From Limnohabitans sp. (GTDB taxonomy: Bacteria; Pseudomonadota; Gammaproteobacteria; Burkholderiales; Burkholderiaceae_C), in contig JANQXJ010000153.1 of assembly GCA_030729445.1 (NCBI GenBank), forward strand, positions 1-11,718: a stretch of DNA of 11,718 nt, written 5' to 3'. Under the pieces are notes generated by a model. It searched no databases and was not told the DNA's origin. It saw nothing but the letters and a program-made list of their open reading frames with translations. Positions 4,989 to 11,718 of the stretch are shown one piece after another (position 1 is the stretch's first letter; each line of letters starts with the position of its first letter). Made by a program: the position numbers and the translations under genes.

Positions 4989-6955
4989 GCCTGCACGCCT
5001 TCCTCTGCGGCTTGAATGAAACCTTTGAAACCACCCTTCTTCAGGTGAATCAAAAGCAAGGACACGCTGGCGGGCGTGATGCCCGAGATGCGAGAAGCCT
5101 GGCCCAGGGTTTCGGGCCGATGCTTGGCCAGCTTTTGGCGTGCCTCAATGGACAGCGCCGACACCTGCATGTAATCCAAACTCTCTGGCAAGCGCAGGTG
5201 CTCGTAAAACGCAGCCCGCTCCACCTCCCCTTTTTGGCGGTCGATGTAGCCGGAATACTTGGCAGCGATCTCCACCTGCTCAATCACAGAAGGACTCAAG
5301 TCGCCCAGCGTTTCACGTGAAACATCTGTACTGGCCATGCGACCACCGTCCAAAGACATCAACGCCGGATAGTTCACATTCGGTCTGCGCAGCAAATCGA
5401 ACAGGTTGTGCTCGTGCTCAATCGCTTTGCCCAGCACCCGCTCTGACTCAGCCGCTGGCAGGTTGCGCGGGTTCACCCAAGTGGCTTTCAGGCGCTCTGT
5501 TTCACGTGAAACAGCATCGCGTTTGCGGCTGAATGCGTCCCAACGGGCATCGTCCACCAAGCCCATTTGACGCCCCACTTCGGTCAGGCGGGCATCGGCA
5601 TTGTCTTCGCGCAGCTGCAGGCGGAACTCGGCGCGACTGGTGAACATGCGGTAAGGCTCGGTCACACCCTGGGTCACCAGGTCGTCCACCAGCACGCCCA
5701 AGTAAGCTTGGTCGCGTGCAGGCGTCCAGGCCGTTTCGCCCCGGCATTGCAGCGCGGCGTTGATGCCCGCAAACAAACCCTGGGCCGCAGCCTCCTCGTA
5801 ACCAGTGGTGCCGTTGATCTGACCGGCAAAAAACAGGCCGTTGATCTGCCGGGTCTCAAAACTGTTTTTCAGCGATCGGGGGTCAAAGTAGTCATATTCA
5901 ATGGCGTAGCCGGGGCGCAGGATATGGCAGTTTTCGAGGCCTTTCATCGAGCGCACCAAGTCGTATTGGATGTCAAACGGCAAGCTGGTCGAGATGCCGT
6001 TGGGGTAATACTCGTTCGTCGTCAGGCCCTCGGGCTCCAGAAAAATCTGGTGACTGTCTTTGTCGGCAAAGCGGTTGATCTTGTCTTCGACACTCGGGCA
6101 ATAACGCGGGCCCACGCCCTCGATCTTGCCGGTGAACATGGGGCTACGGTCAAAGCCGGAGCGGATGATGTCGTGTGTGCGTTCGTTGGTGTGGGTGATC
6201 CAGCATGGCACCTGCTGCGGGTGCATCTCGGCGTTGCCCATGAAACTGAACACCGGCACCCCGCCCTCGGGGTTCATGCCGCCGGGCACGCCGTCCCCGG
6301 GTTGCTCGAGGCATTGGCTGAAATCGATGGTGCGGCCGTCCAGACGCGGCGGTGTGCCGGTTTTCAGGCGCCCTTGGGGCAGCTTCAGTTCCTTGAGCCG
6401 CGCCGACAGACTGACCGCTGGCGGATCGCCTGCTCTGCCTGCTGCGTAGTTCTGCAAACCCACATGGATCTTGCCGTCCAGGAACGTACCCGCCGTCAGC
6501 ACCACGGTGCGCGAACGAAAACGGATACCCACTTGCGTCACGGCGCCAACCACCCGGTCACCTTCGACCATCAGGTCGTCCACGGCTTGCTGGAACAGCC
6601 ACAGATTGGGCTGGTTCTCGAGCATGCGGCGGATGGCGGCTTTGTACAAAATGCGGTCGGCCTGAGCACGGGTGGCGCGTACAGCCGGGCCTTTGGAACT
6701 GTTGAGAATGCGAAACTGGATGCCGCCTTCGTCGGTCGCCAGCGCCATGGCCCCGCCCAAAGCATCCACCTCTTTGACCAAGTGTCCCTTGCCAATGCCG
6801 CCAATGCTGGGGTTGCAGCTCATCTGCCCCAGCGTCTCGATGTTGTGGCTGAGCAAGAGTGTTTTGCTGCCCATGCGGGCAGCCGCCAACGCGGCTTCGG
6901 TTCCGGCATGGCCGCCGCCGACCACGATCACATCGAATTCTTGAGGGTAAAGCAT
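4985..6955 (-). CDS. mnmG: tRNA uridine-5-carboxymethylaminomethyl modification enzyme MnmG (GidA)
   Basis: 656 residues, slightly longer than the roughly 630 of E. coli MnmG. With MnmE it installs the (carboxymethyl)aminomethyl group at C5 of wobble U34 in certain tRNAs, using FAD, NADH and methylene-tetrahydrofolate. The FAD dinucleotide fold GGGHAG is at residues 13-18, followed by CNPSIGGIGKGHLVKE (47-62), GRAGDPPA (173-180), TGTPPRLDGRTIDFS (199-213), CWITHTN with Cys251, PGYAIEYDYFDPR (348-360), and GQINGTTGYEEAAAQG (378-393). The C-terminal part ends with the usual GQASRISGITPA motif. Relative to E. coli as I recall it, there is a glycine-rich insertion around 219-232. The ATG at 6955 is preferred over an in-frame TTG at 6982 because LYPQEFDVIVVGGG is the standard beginning. 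Two parS sites are embedded in the gene. It heads the minus-strand cluster and is divergent from the glutamate dehydrogenase gene. Confidence 0.97.
   Translation of the reverse strand: MLYPQEFDVIVVGGGHAGTEAALAAARMGSKTLLLSHNIETLGQMSCNPSIGGIGKGHLVKEVDALGGAMALATDEGGIQFRILNSSKGPAVRATRAQADRILYKAAIRRMLENQPNLWLFQQAVDDLMVEGDRVVGAVTQVGIRFRSRTVVLTAGTFLDGKIHVGLQNYAAGRAGDPPAVSLSARLKELKLPQGRLKTGTPPRLDGRTIDFSQCLEQPGDGVPGGMNPEGGVPVFSFMGNAEMHPQQVPCWITHTNERTHDIIRSGFDRSPMFTGKIEGVGPRYCPSVEDKINRFADKDSHQIFLEPEGLTTNEYYPNGISTSLPFDIQYDLVRSMKGLENCHILRPGYAIEYDYFDPRSLKNSFETRQINGLFFAGQINGTTGYEEAAAQGLFAGINAALQCRGETAWTPARDQAYLGVLVDDLVTQGVTEPYRMFTSRAEFRLQLREDNADARLTEVGRQMGLVDDARWDAFSRKRDAVSRETERLKATWVNPRNLPAAESERVLGKAIEHEHNLFDLLRRPNVNYPALMSLDGGRMASTDVSRETLGDLSPSVIEQVEIAAKYSGYIDRQKGEVERAAFYEHLRLPESLDYMQVSALSIEARQKLAKHRPETLGQASRISGITPASVSLLLIHLKKGGFKGFIQAAEEGVQA
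5309..5324. other. parS: parS site 3 (15/16 match, inside mnmG)
   Basis: CGTTTCACGTGAAACA differs from the consensus only at the outermost base. It lies inside mnmG and encodes VSRET at residues 545-549 of MnmG on the minus strand. The 14-bp inner palindrome GTTTCACGTGAAAC is intact, so it should be a functional ParB nucleation site. Confidence 0.9.
5497..5514. other. parS: parS site 4 (perfect, inside mnmG)
   Basis: An 18-bp perfect palindrome, CTGTTTCACGTGAAACAG, containing the complete 16-bp parS consensus at 5498-5513. It lies in the mnmG coding sequence and encodes VSRET at residues 482-486, in the same frame as site 3, which is 189 bases away. Confidence 0.95.
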
Positions 6956-6964
6956 GAGAAGTCC

Positions 6965-6979
6965 GCCTTGAATGAAGGC
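6965..6979 (-). promoter_or_regulatory. Small inverted repeat over the mnmG ribosome binding site
   Basis: On the minus strand GCCTT-CATTC-AAGGC forms a possible 5-bp stem with a five-base loop. The AAGG that is the best ribosome binding site candidate for mnmG, ten bases before the ATG at 6955, is in the stem. A stem this short is only marginally stable, so it may be chance. Confidence 0.25.
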
Positions 6980-7111
6980 CAAAAATGGGCACCGCCTGCG
7001 CCGTGGGCCGCCCTGCCAAGGGGTCGGCTAAAGCTGCTCATTTTACAGGCAGGGTGTTTGGCCTGGCGATCAGGCCAGACGCCCGAAAAAACACAGCCCA
7101 TGCAGCCGGGC

Positions 7112-7136
7112 ACTTTATGCAGCGCATGCATAAAGT
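7112..7136. promoter_or_regulatory. Perfect 10-bp-arm inverted repeat upstream of glutamate dehydrogenase (candidate operator)
   Basis: ACTTTATGCA, five bases (GCGCA), then TGCATAAAGT: a perfect inverted repeat in the divergent region between mnmG and the glutamate dehydrogenase gene. It ends 15 bases before the candidate -35 element at 7152, a usual place for an activator site or operator. Neither strand has a T-run after it, so an intrinsic terminator is unlikely. The arms are A+T-rich in a G+C-rich setting, which argues against chance. The cognate regulator is unknown. A dimeric transcription factor site is the simplest reading. Confidence 0.55.
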
Positions 7137-7151
7137 AACAGCAAAGCAGCC

Positions 7152-7181
7152 TTGGACGGCAGCACGGCTTGAACCTAAGAT
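7152..7181 (+). promoter_or_regulatory. Candidate sigma-70 promoter for glutamate dehydrogenase
   Basis: TTGGAC (7152-7157) and TAAGAT (7176-7181) are separated by 18 bases, an acceptable sigma-70 spacing, although the -35 match is poor. The start of transcription would be near 7188, giving a leader of about 38 bases with the GAAAGG ribosome binding site. It is a pattern match only. Confidence 0.35.
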
Positions 7182-7225
7182 CCGCCGCACTGACAAGCCG
7201 TCAGTTTCAAGAAAGGCCACAACAC

Positions 7226-8536
7226 ATGTCCATCTCTGCCGCAAGCGCCAAGGCCACAAGCCCGCATGCTTTGCCCTCTTACCTCAACCCTGACCATCCC
7301 GGCCCTTGGGGCATTTACCTGCAGCAAGTCGACCGCGTCACGCCCTATCTGGGCAGCTTGTCGCGCTGGGTCGAAACCCTCAAACGCCCCAAGCGCGCCT
7401 TGATCGTGGACGTGCCCATCGAGCTGGACAACGGCACCATGGCCCACTTTGAGGGATACCGCGTGCAACACAACACCAGCCGAGGCCCGGGCAAAGGCGG
7501 TGTGCGCTTTCACCAAGACGTCACGCTGTCCGAAGTCATGGCCTTGTCGGCCTGGATGTCGGTCAAAAACGCCGCCGTCAACCTGCCTTTTGGCGGGGCC
7601 AAGGGCGGCATCCGGGTCGACCCCAAAACCCTGTCACGCGGCGAGTTGGAGCGCCTGACCCGCCGCTACACCAGCGAGATCGGCATCATCATCGGCCCGA
7701 CCAAAGACATCCCCGCGCCTGATGTGAACACCAACGAGCAGATCATGGCCTGGATGATGGACACCTATTCCATGAACGAAGGCGCCACCGCCTCAGGCGT
7801 GGTGACCGGCAAACCCATTGCCTTGGGCGGTTCTTTGGGCCGCCGCGAAGCCACCGGGCGCGGCGTGTACACCGTGGGCCAAGAGGCTGCGCAGCACATC
7901 GGCCTGGACATCGGCCAAGCCCGCATCGCCGTGCAAGGCTTTGGCAATGTAGGCGGCATCGCCGCCAAACTGTTTGCCCAAGCCGGGGCCACGCTGGTCG
8001 CTGTACAGGACCACGGCGGCACCGTCTACGAAGCAGCCGGTCTGGACGTGCATGCCCTGCTGCGCCATGTCAGCGAGCATGGCAGTGTCCAAGGCTTTGA
8101 AAATGCCGAGGTCCTGTCCGATGAAGCCTTCTGGGGCGTGGCTTGCGACATCCTGATACCCGCCGCACTGGAACAGCAAATCACCGCCGCCAATGCGCAC
8201 CAAATCCAGGCCCGCATGGTGATCGAAGGCGCCAACGGCCCCACCACCCCCGAGGCCGACGACATCCTGCACGAACGCGGCATTTTGGTTGTGCCCGACG
8301 TGATCGCCAACGCCGGGGGCGTCACGGTCAGTTACTTTGAATGGGTGCAGGATTTTTCCAGCTTCTTCTGGAGCGAAGACGAGATCAACGCCCGCCTGGT
8401 GCGCATCATGCGCGAAGCCTTCGCCGCCATCTGGCAAGTGGCCGATGAGCACCAGGTAAGTCTGCGCACCGCCACCTTCATCGTGGCGTGCACGCGCATC
8501 TTGCAAGCGCGTGAGCTGCGGGGTTTGTACCCCTGA
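7226..8536 (+). CDS. Glutamate dehydrogenase (Glu/Leu/Phe/Val dehydrogenase family)
   Basis: 436 residues, the size of the hexameric small glutamate dehydrogenases. It interconverts glutamate with 2-oxoglutarate and ammonia. Seen in the N-terminal catalytic domain: RGPGKGGVRFH with Lys90; SVKNAAVNLPFGGAKGGI with Lys114 and the catalytic Lys126; and PAPDVNTN with the catalytic Asp166. In the nucleotide-binding domain are VQGFGNVGG (236-244), then VAVQDHGG with an acidic Asp262 at the end of the second strand. An acidic residue there usually favours NAD over NADP, so a catabolic NAD-dependent enzyme is inferred. EGANGPTTPEA (334-344) and ANAGGVTVSYFEWVQ (361-375) are typical of the family. The ATG at 7226 has a GAAAGG ribosome binding site; an in-frame start at 7169 would add residues with no family match. 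It is convergent with the Lrp-type regulator. Confidence 0.95.
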   Translation: MSISAASAKATSPHALPSYLNPDHPGPWGIYLQQVDRVTPYLGSLSRWVETLKRPKRALIVDVPIELDNGTMAHFEGYRVQHNTSRGPGKGGVRFHQDVTLSEVMALSAWMSVKNAAVNLPFGGAKGGIRVDPKTLSRGELERLTRRYTSEIGIIIGPTKDIPAPDVNTNEQIMAWMMDTYSMNEGATASGVVTGKPIALGGSLGRREATGRGVYTVGQEAAQHIGLDIGQARIAVQGFGNVGGIAAKLFAQAGATLVAVQDHGGTVYEAAGLDVHALLRHVSEHGSVQGFENAEVLSDEAFWGVACDILIPAALEQQITAANAHQIQARMVIEGANGPTTPEADDILHERGILVVPDVIANAGGVTVSYFEWVQDFSSFFWSEDEINARLVRIMREAFAAIWQVADEHQVSLRTATFIVACTRILQARELRGLYP

Positions 8537-8555
8537 CAAGCGGCGGCTGATCTCA

Positions 8556-8575
8556 GGCCCGGACTTGCACGGGCC
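8556..8575. terminator. Weak candidate bidirectional terminator between convergent genes
   Basis: GGCCCG and CGGGCC (8556-8561 and 8570-8575) can pair around an eight-base loop, in the 59-base gap between the convergent glutamate dehydrogenase and regulator genes. The position is right for a shared terminator and the stem is all G:C. There is no T-run on either side, so intrinsic termination is doubtful. Confidence 0.35.
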
Positions 8576-8595
8576 ATGCTGACCAAGTCGCTGCC

Positions 8596-9063
8596 TCAGG
8601 TCCTCAAAGGCAAGGCCCCAGCCGCCTTGACCTCGCCCAGCGAGAAGCTGGTGTGCAGGTCTTTCACATTGGGCAGGTTGATCAGCACATCACGGGCAAA
8701 CTGGCTGAAGGTGTTCAGGTCCTTGCTCACCACCTGCAACTCAAAGGTGCCAGTGCCGCTGATGTAGTGACACGACACCACTTCGGGAATTTTGAGGATG
8801 GCTTCCTCCAATTGGCGCGTGATGTCACCCCGATTGCGTTCGGCATCCAAGCGCACAAAAGCCAACACATCCAGACCGACCTTCTGACGGTCGATTTCTG
8901 CGCGGTAGCCTTTGATCACACCCGACTCCTCCAGCGCCCGTACACGTCGCCAACATGGCGCTGCCGACAAACCCACACGCTGTGCCAACTCGGCATTGGT
9001 CAGCCGTCCGTCTTTTTGCAATTCATTCAAGATCGCCCAGTCAAATTTATCCAATGTTTCCAA
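8596..9063 (-). CDS. Lrp/AsnC family transcriptional regulator
   Basis: 155 residues from the chosen start, the usual Lrp/AsnC size. From ETLDKFDWAILNELQ an N-terminal winged helix-turn-helix follows (LTNAELAQRVGLSAAPCWRRVRALEESGVI), with the AELAQRVGLS helix pair typical of the family. The C-terminal ligand-binding/oligomerisation domain is recognisable from GLDVLAFVRLD through SCHYISGTGTFELQVVSKDL, where effector amino acids bind in relatives. The start is not an ATG. I chose the TTG at 9063, because an AGAGG ribosome binding site lies six bases upstream and relatives begin at this point. A TTG at 9105 would add 14 residues without family resemblance. It is divergent from the fused indolepyruvate oxidoreductase with 119 bases between, which suggests that it controls that gene in response to an amino acid, and perhaps itself. 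Confidence 0.92.
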   Translation of the reverse strand: METLDKFDWAILNELQKDGRLTNAELAQRVGLSAAPCWRRVRALEESGVIKGYRAEIDRQKVGLDVLAFVRLDAERNRGDITRQLEEAILKIPEVVSCHYISGTGTFELQVVSKDLNTFSQFARDVLINLPNVKDLHTSFSLGEVKAAGALPLRT

Positions 9064-9182
9064 AATAGGCCTCTTTGAGCAAGATTCTTTCAAATCATAG
9101 GGCAAATCCTGTCGCCAAAAGCAAGCACTTGTCGGCAGGCCCGCTCTAAACTGTGTCTTCCATTTCAGTCGCAGGACAGACC
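9064..9182. promoter_or_regulatory. Divergent regulatory region between Lrp-type regulator and oxidoreductase
   Basis: 119 bases that must hold the promoters of both divergent genes. On the left, TTTGA-N11-TCAAA (9074-9094) is an imperfectly spaced inverted repeat around an A+T-rich centre (AAGATTCTT), loosely like Lrp-family boxes. It overlaps the ribosome binding site of the regulator, which would suit autorepression. On the right, TAAACT (about 9147) is a possible -10 element for the oxidoreductase, without a convincing -35. The CAGGA eight to nine bases before 9183 is its ribosome binding site. Confidence 0.4.
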
Positions 9183-11718
9183 ATGAACGCTCCTTTGCCC
9201 GAATCGATCCGCCAGGCTTTAGAGACGGTAACGCTGGACGACAAATACAGCCTCGATGTGGGCCGCGCTTTCATGAGCGGCGTGCAGGCGCTGGTCAAGC
9301 TGCCCATGTTGCAACGCCAACGCGACGCTTTGCAGGGCAAAAACACCGCAGGCTTCATCAGCGGCTACCGGGGCTCGCCGCTGGGCAGTTACGACCAATC
9401 ACTGTGGAAGGCCAAGGACCACCTCAAGGCCCAGCACATCGTGTTCCAACCCGGCGTGAACGAAGAGCTGGCCGCCACCGCCTTATGGGGCACGCAGCAG
9501 CTGGGTTTTGCCCCCCCCGGCACCAACAAGTTCGACGGTGTCTTCGGCATTTGGTACGGCAAAGGCCCCGGCGTGGACCGCTGCTCGGACGTGTTCAAAC
9601 ACGCCAACATGGCTGGCACTACGCCCTGGGGCGGTGTACTGGCTGTGGCGGGCGACGACCATGTGGCCAAAAGCTCCACCGCAGCGCACCAGAGTGACCA
9701 CATCTTCAAGGCCTGCGGCCTGCCTGTGTTTTTCCCGGCCAGTGTGCAAGACATCCTCGACCAAGGCTTGCACGCCTTGGCCCTGAGCCGCTTTGCGGGC
9801 ATTTGGTCAGGCATGAAGACGATTCAAGAGATTGTCGAGTCCAGTGCCACCGCCCACATTGACCCCGAGCGCGTGCAAATTGTTTTACCTGAATTTGTGA
9901 TGCCGCCCGGCGGCGTGCACATCCGCTGGCCCGACACCGCGCTTGAACAAGAGGCGCGTTTGTTCGACTACAAGTGGTACGCAGCGCTGGCCTACATCCG
10001 AGCCAACAAGCTCAACCACAACGTCATCCAAGGTGCCAACGATCGCTTTGGCCTGATCGCCAGCGGCAAGGCCTACAACGACACACGCCAAGCCCTGCTC
10101 GACCTGGGGTTGGACGACGCCACCTGCCAACGCCTGGGCATCCGGGTGCACAAGGTGGGTGTGGTCTGGCCACTCGAAGCACAAACCACCCGCGAGTTCG
10201 CCACCGGACTGCGCGAGATTTTGGTGGTCGAAGAAAAGCGCCAAGTCATCGAGTACCAACTCAAGGAAGAGCTGTACAACTGGCGCGACGATGTTCGCCC
10301 GAGAATTTTGGGCAAGTTCGACGAAGCTGAAGGCGACACCTCTGGCGGCGAATGGTCAACGGCCAATCCCACCGAACGCACCTTGTTGCGGGCCAATGCC
10401 GACCTCACCCCTGCCTTGATTGCACGGGCCATTGCCAAACGCCTCAAAAAGCTGGGCGTGGATGCCGACACGACGGCCCGCATCGACGCCCACCTGGCCG
10501 TGCTGGATGCCAAAGAAAAAACACTGCAAACCTTGACCCTGGGTGCCGCTGCCGAACGCACCCCTTGGTTTTGCTCCGGCTGCCCACACAACACCTCCAC
10601 CAAGGTGCCTGAAGGCTCACGCGCCATGGCGGGTATCGGCTGCCATTTCATGAGCCTGTGGATGGACCGCAGCACCACAGGCTTCACCCAAATGGGTGGC
10701 GAAGGTGTGCCATGGACCGGCCAACAGCCCTTCACCAACGAACAGCATATTTTTGCCAACATCGGTGACGGCACTTATTTCCACAGTGGCATCCTGGCCG
10801 TGCGCCAAAGCGTGGCCTCGGGTGTGAACATCACCTACAAGATTTTGTACAACGATGCGGTCGCCATGACCGGCGGCCAGCCCGTGGGTGAGCGGTCTGA
10901 GGGCCACAGCGTGGTGCAAATCGCCATGAGCATGAAGGCCGAAGGCGCTCAGCACATCGTGGTCGTGACCGACGAGCCCGAAAAATACGAAGGCGTGGCT
11001 TTGGTGGATGGCGTGCGTGTGTTCCACCGCGACGAACTCGACCGCATCCAACGCGAGATGCGAGAGATCAAGGGCACCACCGTCATCATTTACGACCAAA
11101 CCTGCGCCACCGAAAAACGCCGCCGCCGCAAGCGCGGCACCATGGTGGATCCCGCCGTGCGCGTGATGATCAACGAAGAGGTGTGTGAAGGCTGTGGCGA
11201 CTGTGGCGTGCAGTCCAACTGCTTGTCGGTTGAACCACTCGAAACCCCTTTGGGCCGCAAGCGCACCATCAACCAAAGCACCTGCAACAAGGACACCAGC
11301 TGCCTCAAAGGCTTTTGCCCCAGCTTTGTCACCGTGGAAGGCGGCACCTTCAAAAAGAAAGCCACAGCCTCCACCACCAGCATCAATCCGGCCAGCCTGG
11401 GCGCATTGCCAGAACCTGCCCTGCCCACCATCCACGAACCATGGGGCATGGTCGTGGCCGGTGTGGGCGGCACTGGCGTCATCACCATCGGCCAGTTGTT
11501 GGGCATGGCGGCGCACATGGAAGGCAAAGGCATCGTCACGCAAGACTCAGCAGGCCTGGCACAAAAAGGTGGCGCCACCTGGAGCCACATCTTGGTGGCC
11601 AACAGCCAAGACGAGATCCGCACCACCCGTGTAAGCATGGCTGCTGCCGACCTGATCATCGGTTGCGACCCGATCGTGAGTGCCTCCAAAGAAACCACTT
11701 TGCGCATGCGTGCAGGCC
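9183..11718 (+). CDS. Indolepyruvate (arylpyruvate):ferredoxin oxidoreductase, fused subunits, 3' end missing
   Basis: About 845 codons are visible before the window edge. Complete relatives have around 1150-1200 residues, so the missing part is probably the last 300 or more. It oxidatively decarboxylates indolepyruvate or other arylpyruvates with CoA to the acyl-CoA, reducing ferredoxin. The N-terminal alpha-like region includes GFISGYRGSPLGSYD and PGVNEELAATA (about residues 58-101). CSGCPHN is at 464-470, and the thiamine-diphosphate binding segment GDGTYFHSG begins at 528, with NDAVAMTGGQP following. A ferredoxin-like domain has Cys668, 671, 674 and 680, then Cys701, 707 and 712, compatible with iron-sulfur clusters. 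The gamma-type domain begins near GVGGTGV (760-766) and QDSAGLAQKGG. The unusual cysteine spacing agrees with what I recall of this fused family. The ATG at 9183 has an AGGA ribosome binding site. Divergent from an Lrp-type regulator. Confidence 0.94.
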   Translation, partial: MNAPLPESIRQALETVTLDDKYSLDVGRAFMSGVQALVKLPMLQRQRDALQGKNTAGFISGYRGSPLGSYDQSLWKAKDHLKAQHIVFQPGVNEELAATALWGTQQLGFAPPGTNKFDGVFGIWYGKGPGVDRCSDVFKHANMAGTTPWGGVLAVAGDDHVAKSSTAAHQSDHIFKACGLPVFFPASVQDILDQGLHALALSRFAGIWSGMKTIQEIVESSATAHIDPERVQIVLPEFVMPPGGVHIRWPDTALEQEARLFDYKWYAALAYIRANKLNHNVIQGANDRFGLIASGKAYNDTRQALLDLGLDDATCQRLGIRVHKVGVVWPLEAQTTREFATGLREILVVEEKRQVIEYQLKEELYNWRDDVRPRILGKFDEAEGDTSGGEWSTANPTERTLLRANADLTPALIARAIAKRLKKLGVDADTTARIDAHLAVLDAKEKTLQTLTLGAAAERTPWFCSGCPHNTSTKVPEGSRAMAGIGCHFMSLWMDRSTTGFTQMGGEGVPWTGQQPFTNEQHIFANIGDGTYFHSGILAVRQSVASGVNITYKILYNDAVAMTGGQPVGERSEGHSVVQIAMSMKAEGAQHIVVVTDEPEKYEGVALVDGVRVFHRDELDRIQREMREIKGTTVIIYDQTCATEKRRRRKRGTMVDPAVRVMINEEVCEGCGDCGVQSNCLSVEPLETPLGRKRTINQSTCNKDTSCLKGFCPSFVTVEGGTFKKKATASTTSINPASLGALPEPALPTIHEPWGMVVAGVGGTGVITIGQLLGMAAHMEGKGIVTQDSAGLAQKGGATWSHILVANSQDEIRTTRVSMAAADLIIGCDPIVSASKETTLRMRAG

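Noticed and set aside
7059..7077. Inverted repeat TGGCCTG-GCGAT-CAGGCCA as a terminator
   Set aside because: It lies between divergent genes where no transcript should end and has no T-run. Its arms are G+C-rich and shorter than those of the repeat at 7112-7136, so chance is plausible.
5567..7138. Plus-strand open frame of 523 codons opposite mnmG
   Set aside because: Antisense to the conserved MnmG coding sequence, with no recognisable motif and no convincing ribosome binding site.
1..11718. Replication origin within the window
   Set aside because: The gene content suggests closeness to the origin, but I found no TTATCCACA-type DnaA-box cluster, A+T-rich unwinding region or dnaA/dnaN genes.

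Overview
The window looks like a chromosomal segment of a betaproteobacterium, most likely of the order Burkholderiales and probably the Comamonadaceae (relatives of Limnohabitans, Rhodoferax or Acidovorax). I infer this from the high G+C, the style of the proteins and the order mnmG-rsmG-...-parA-...-parB. That order normally lies near the replication origin. No DnaA-box cluster or dnaA gene is visible, so the origin itself is outside the window.

Positions 1 to about 6955 hold eight genes, all on the minus strand. Read in transcription order they are mnmG (tRNA wobble-uridine modification), rsmG (16S rRNA m7G527 methyltransferase), two tandem LysE/RhtB-type exporters, parA (partition ATPase), a small RBBP9/YdeN-type serine hydrolase, parB (centromere-binding protein), and the N-terminal part of a six-helix membrane sensor, probably a histidine kinase cut by the window edge. 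The genes are packed tightly, with stop/start overlaps at mnmG/rsmG and parA/hydrolase and gaps of 2 to 91 bases elsewhere, so one long transcription unit is plausible. Four copies of the ParB-binding site parS (TGTTTCACGTGAAACA or close variants) lie between 4315 and 5514. Two are inside mnmG, one is inside rsmG and one is just past the end of rsmG. The segment therefore holds both the ParA/ParB proteins and the centromere they act on.

Positions 6956 to 11718 hold an amino-acid catabolism region. A 270-base divergent intergenic region carries a perfect 10-bp-arm inverted repeat and a candidate promoter. It leads into a plus-strand glutamate dehydrogenase gene. Convergent with that gene is a minus-strand Lrp/AsnC-type regulator. 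Divergent from the regulator is a large fused indolepyruvate (arylpyruvate):ferredoxin oxidoreductase, truncated by the right edge after about 845 codons. Together these suggest aromatic amino-acid breakdown: transamination yields arylpyruvate and glutamate, the oxidoreductase consumes the arylpyruvate, and glutamate dehydrogenase regenerates 2-oxoglutarate. This link is inferred from gene neighbourhood only.

No mobile element, CRISPR array, tRNA or rRNA gene was found, and no gene-free stretch exceeds 300 bases. I did not find an undescribed defence or mobile system. The points most worth checking are the coding-embedded parS cluster, the hydrolase inserted between parA and parB, the duplicated exporter, and the palindromes upstream of the glutamate dehydrogenase and exporter genes.
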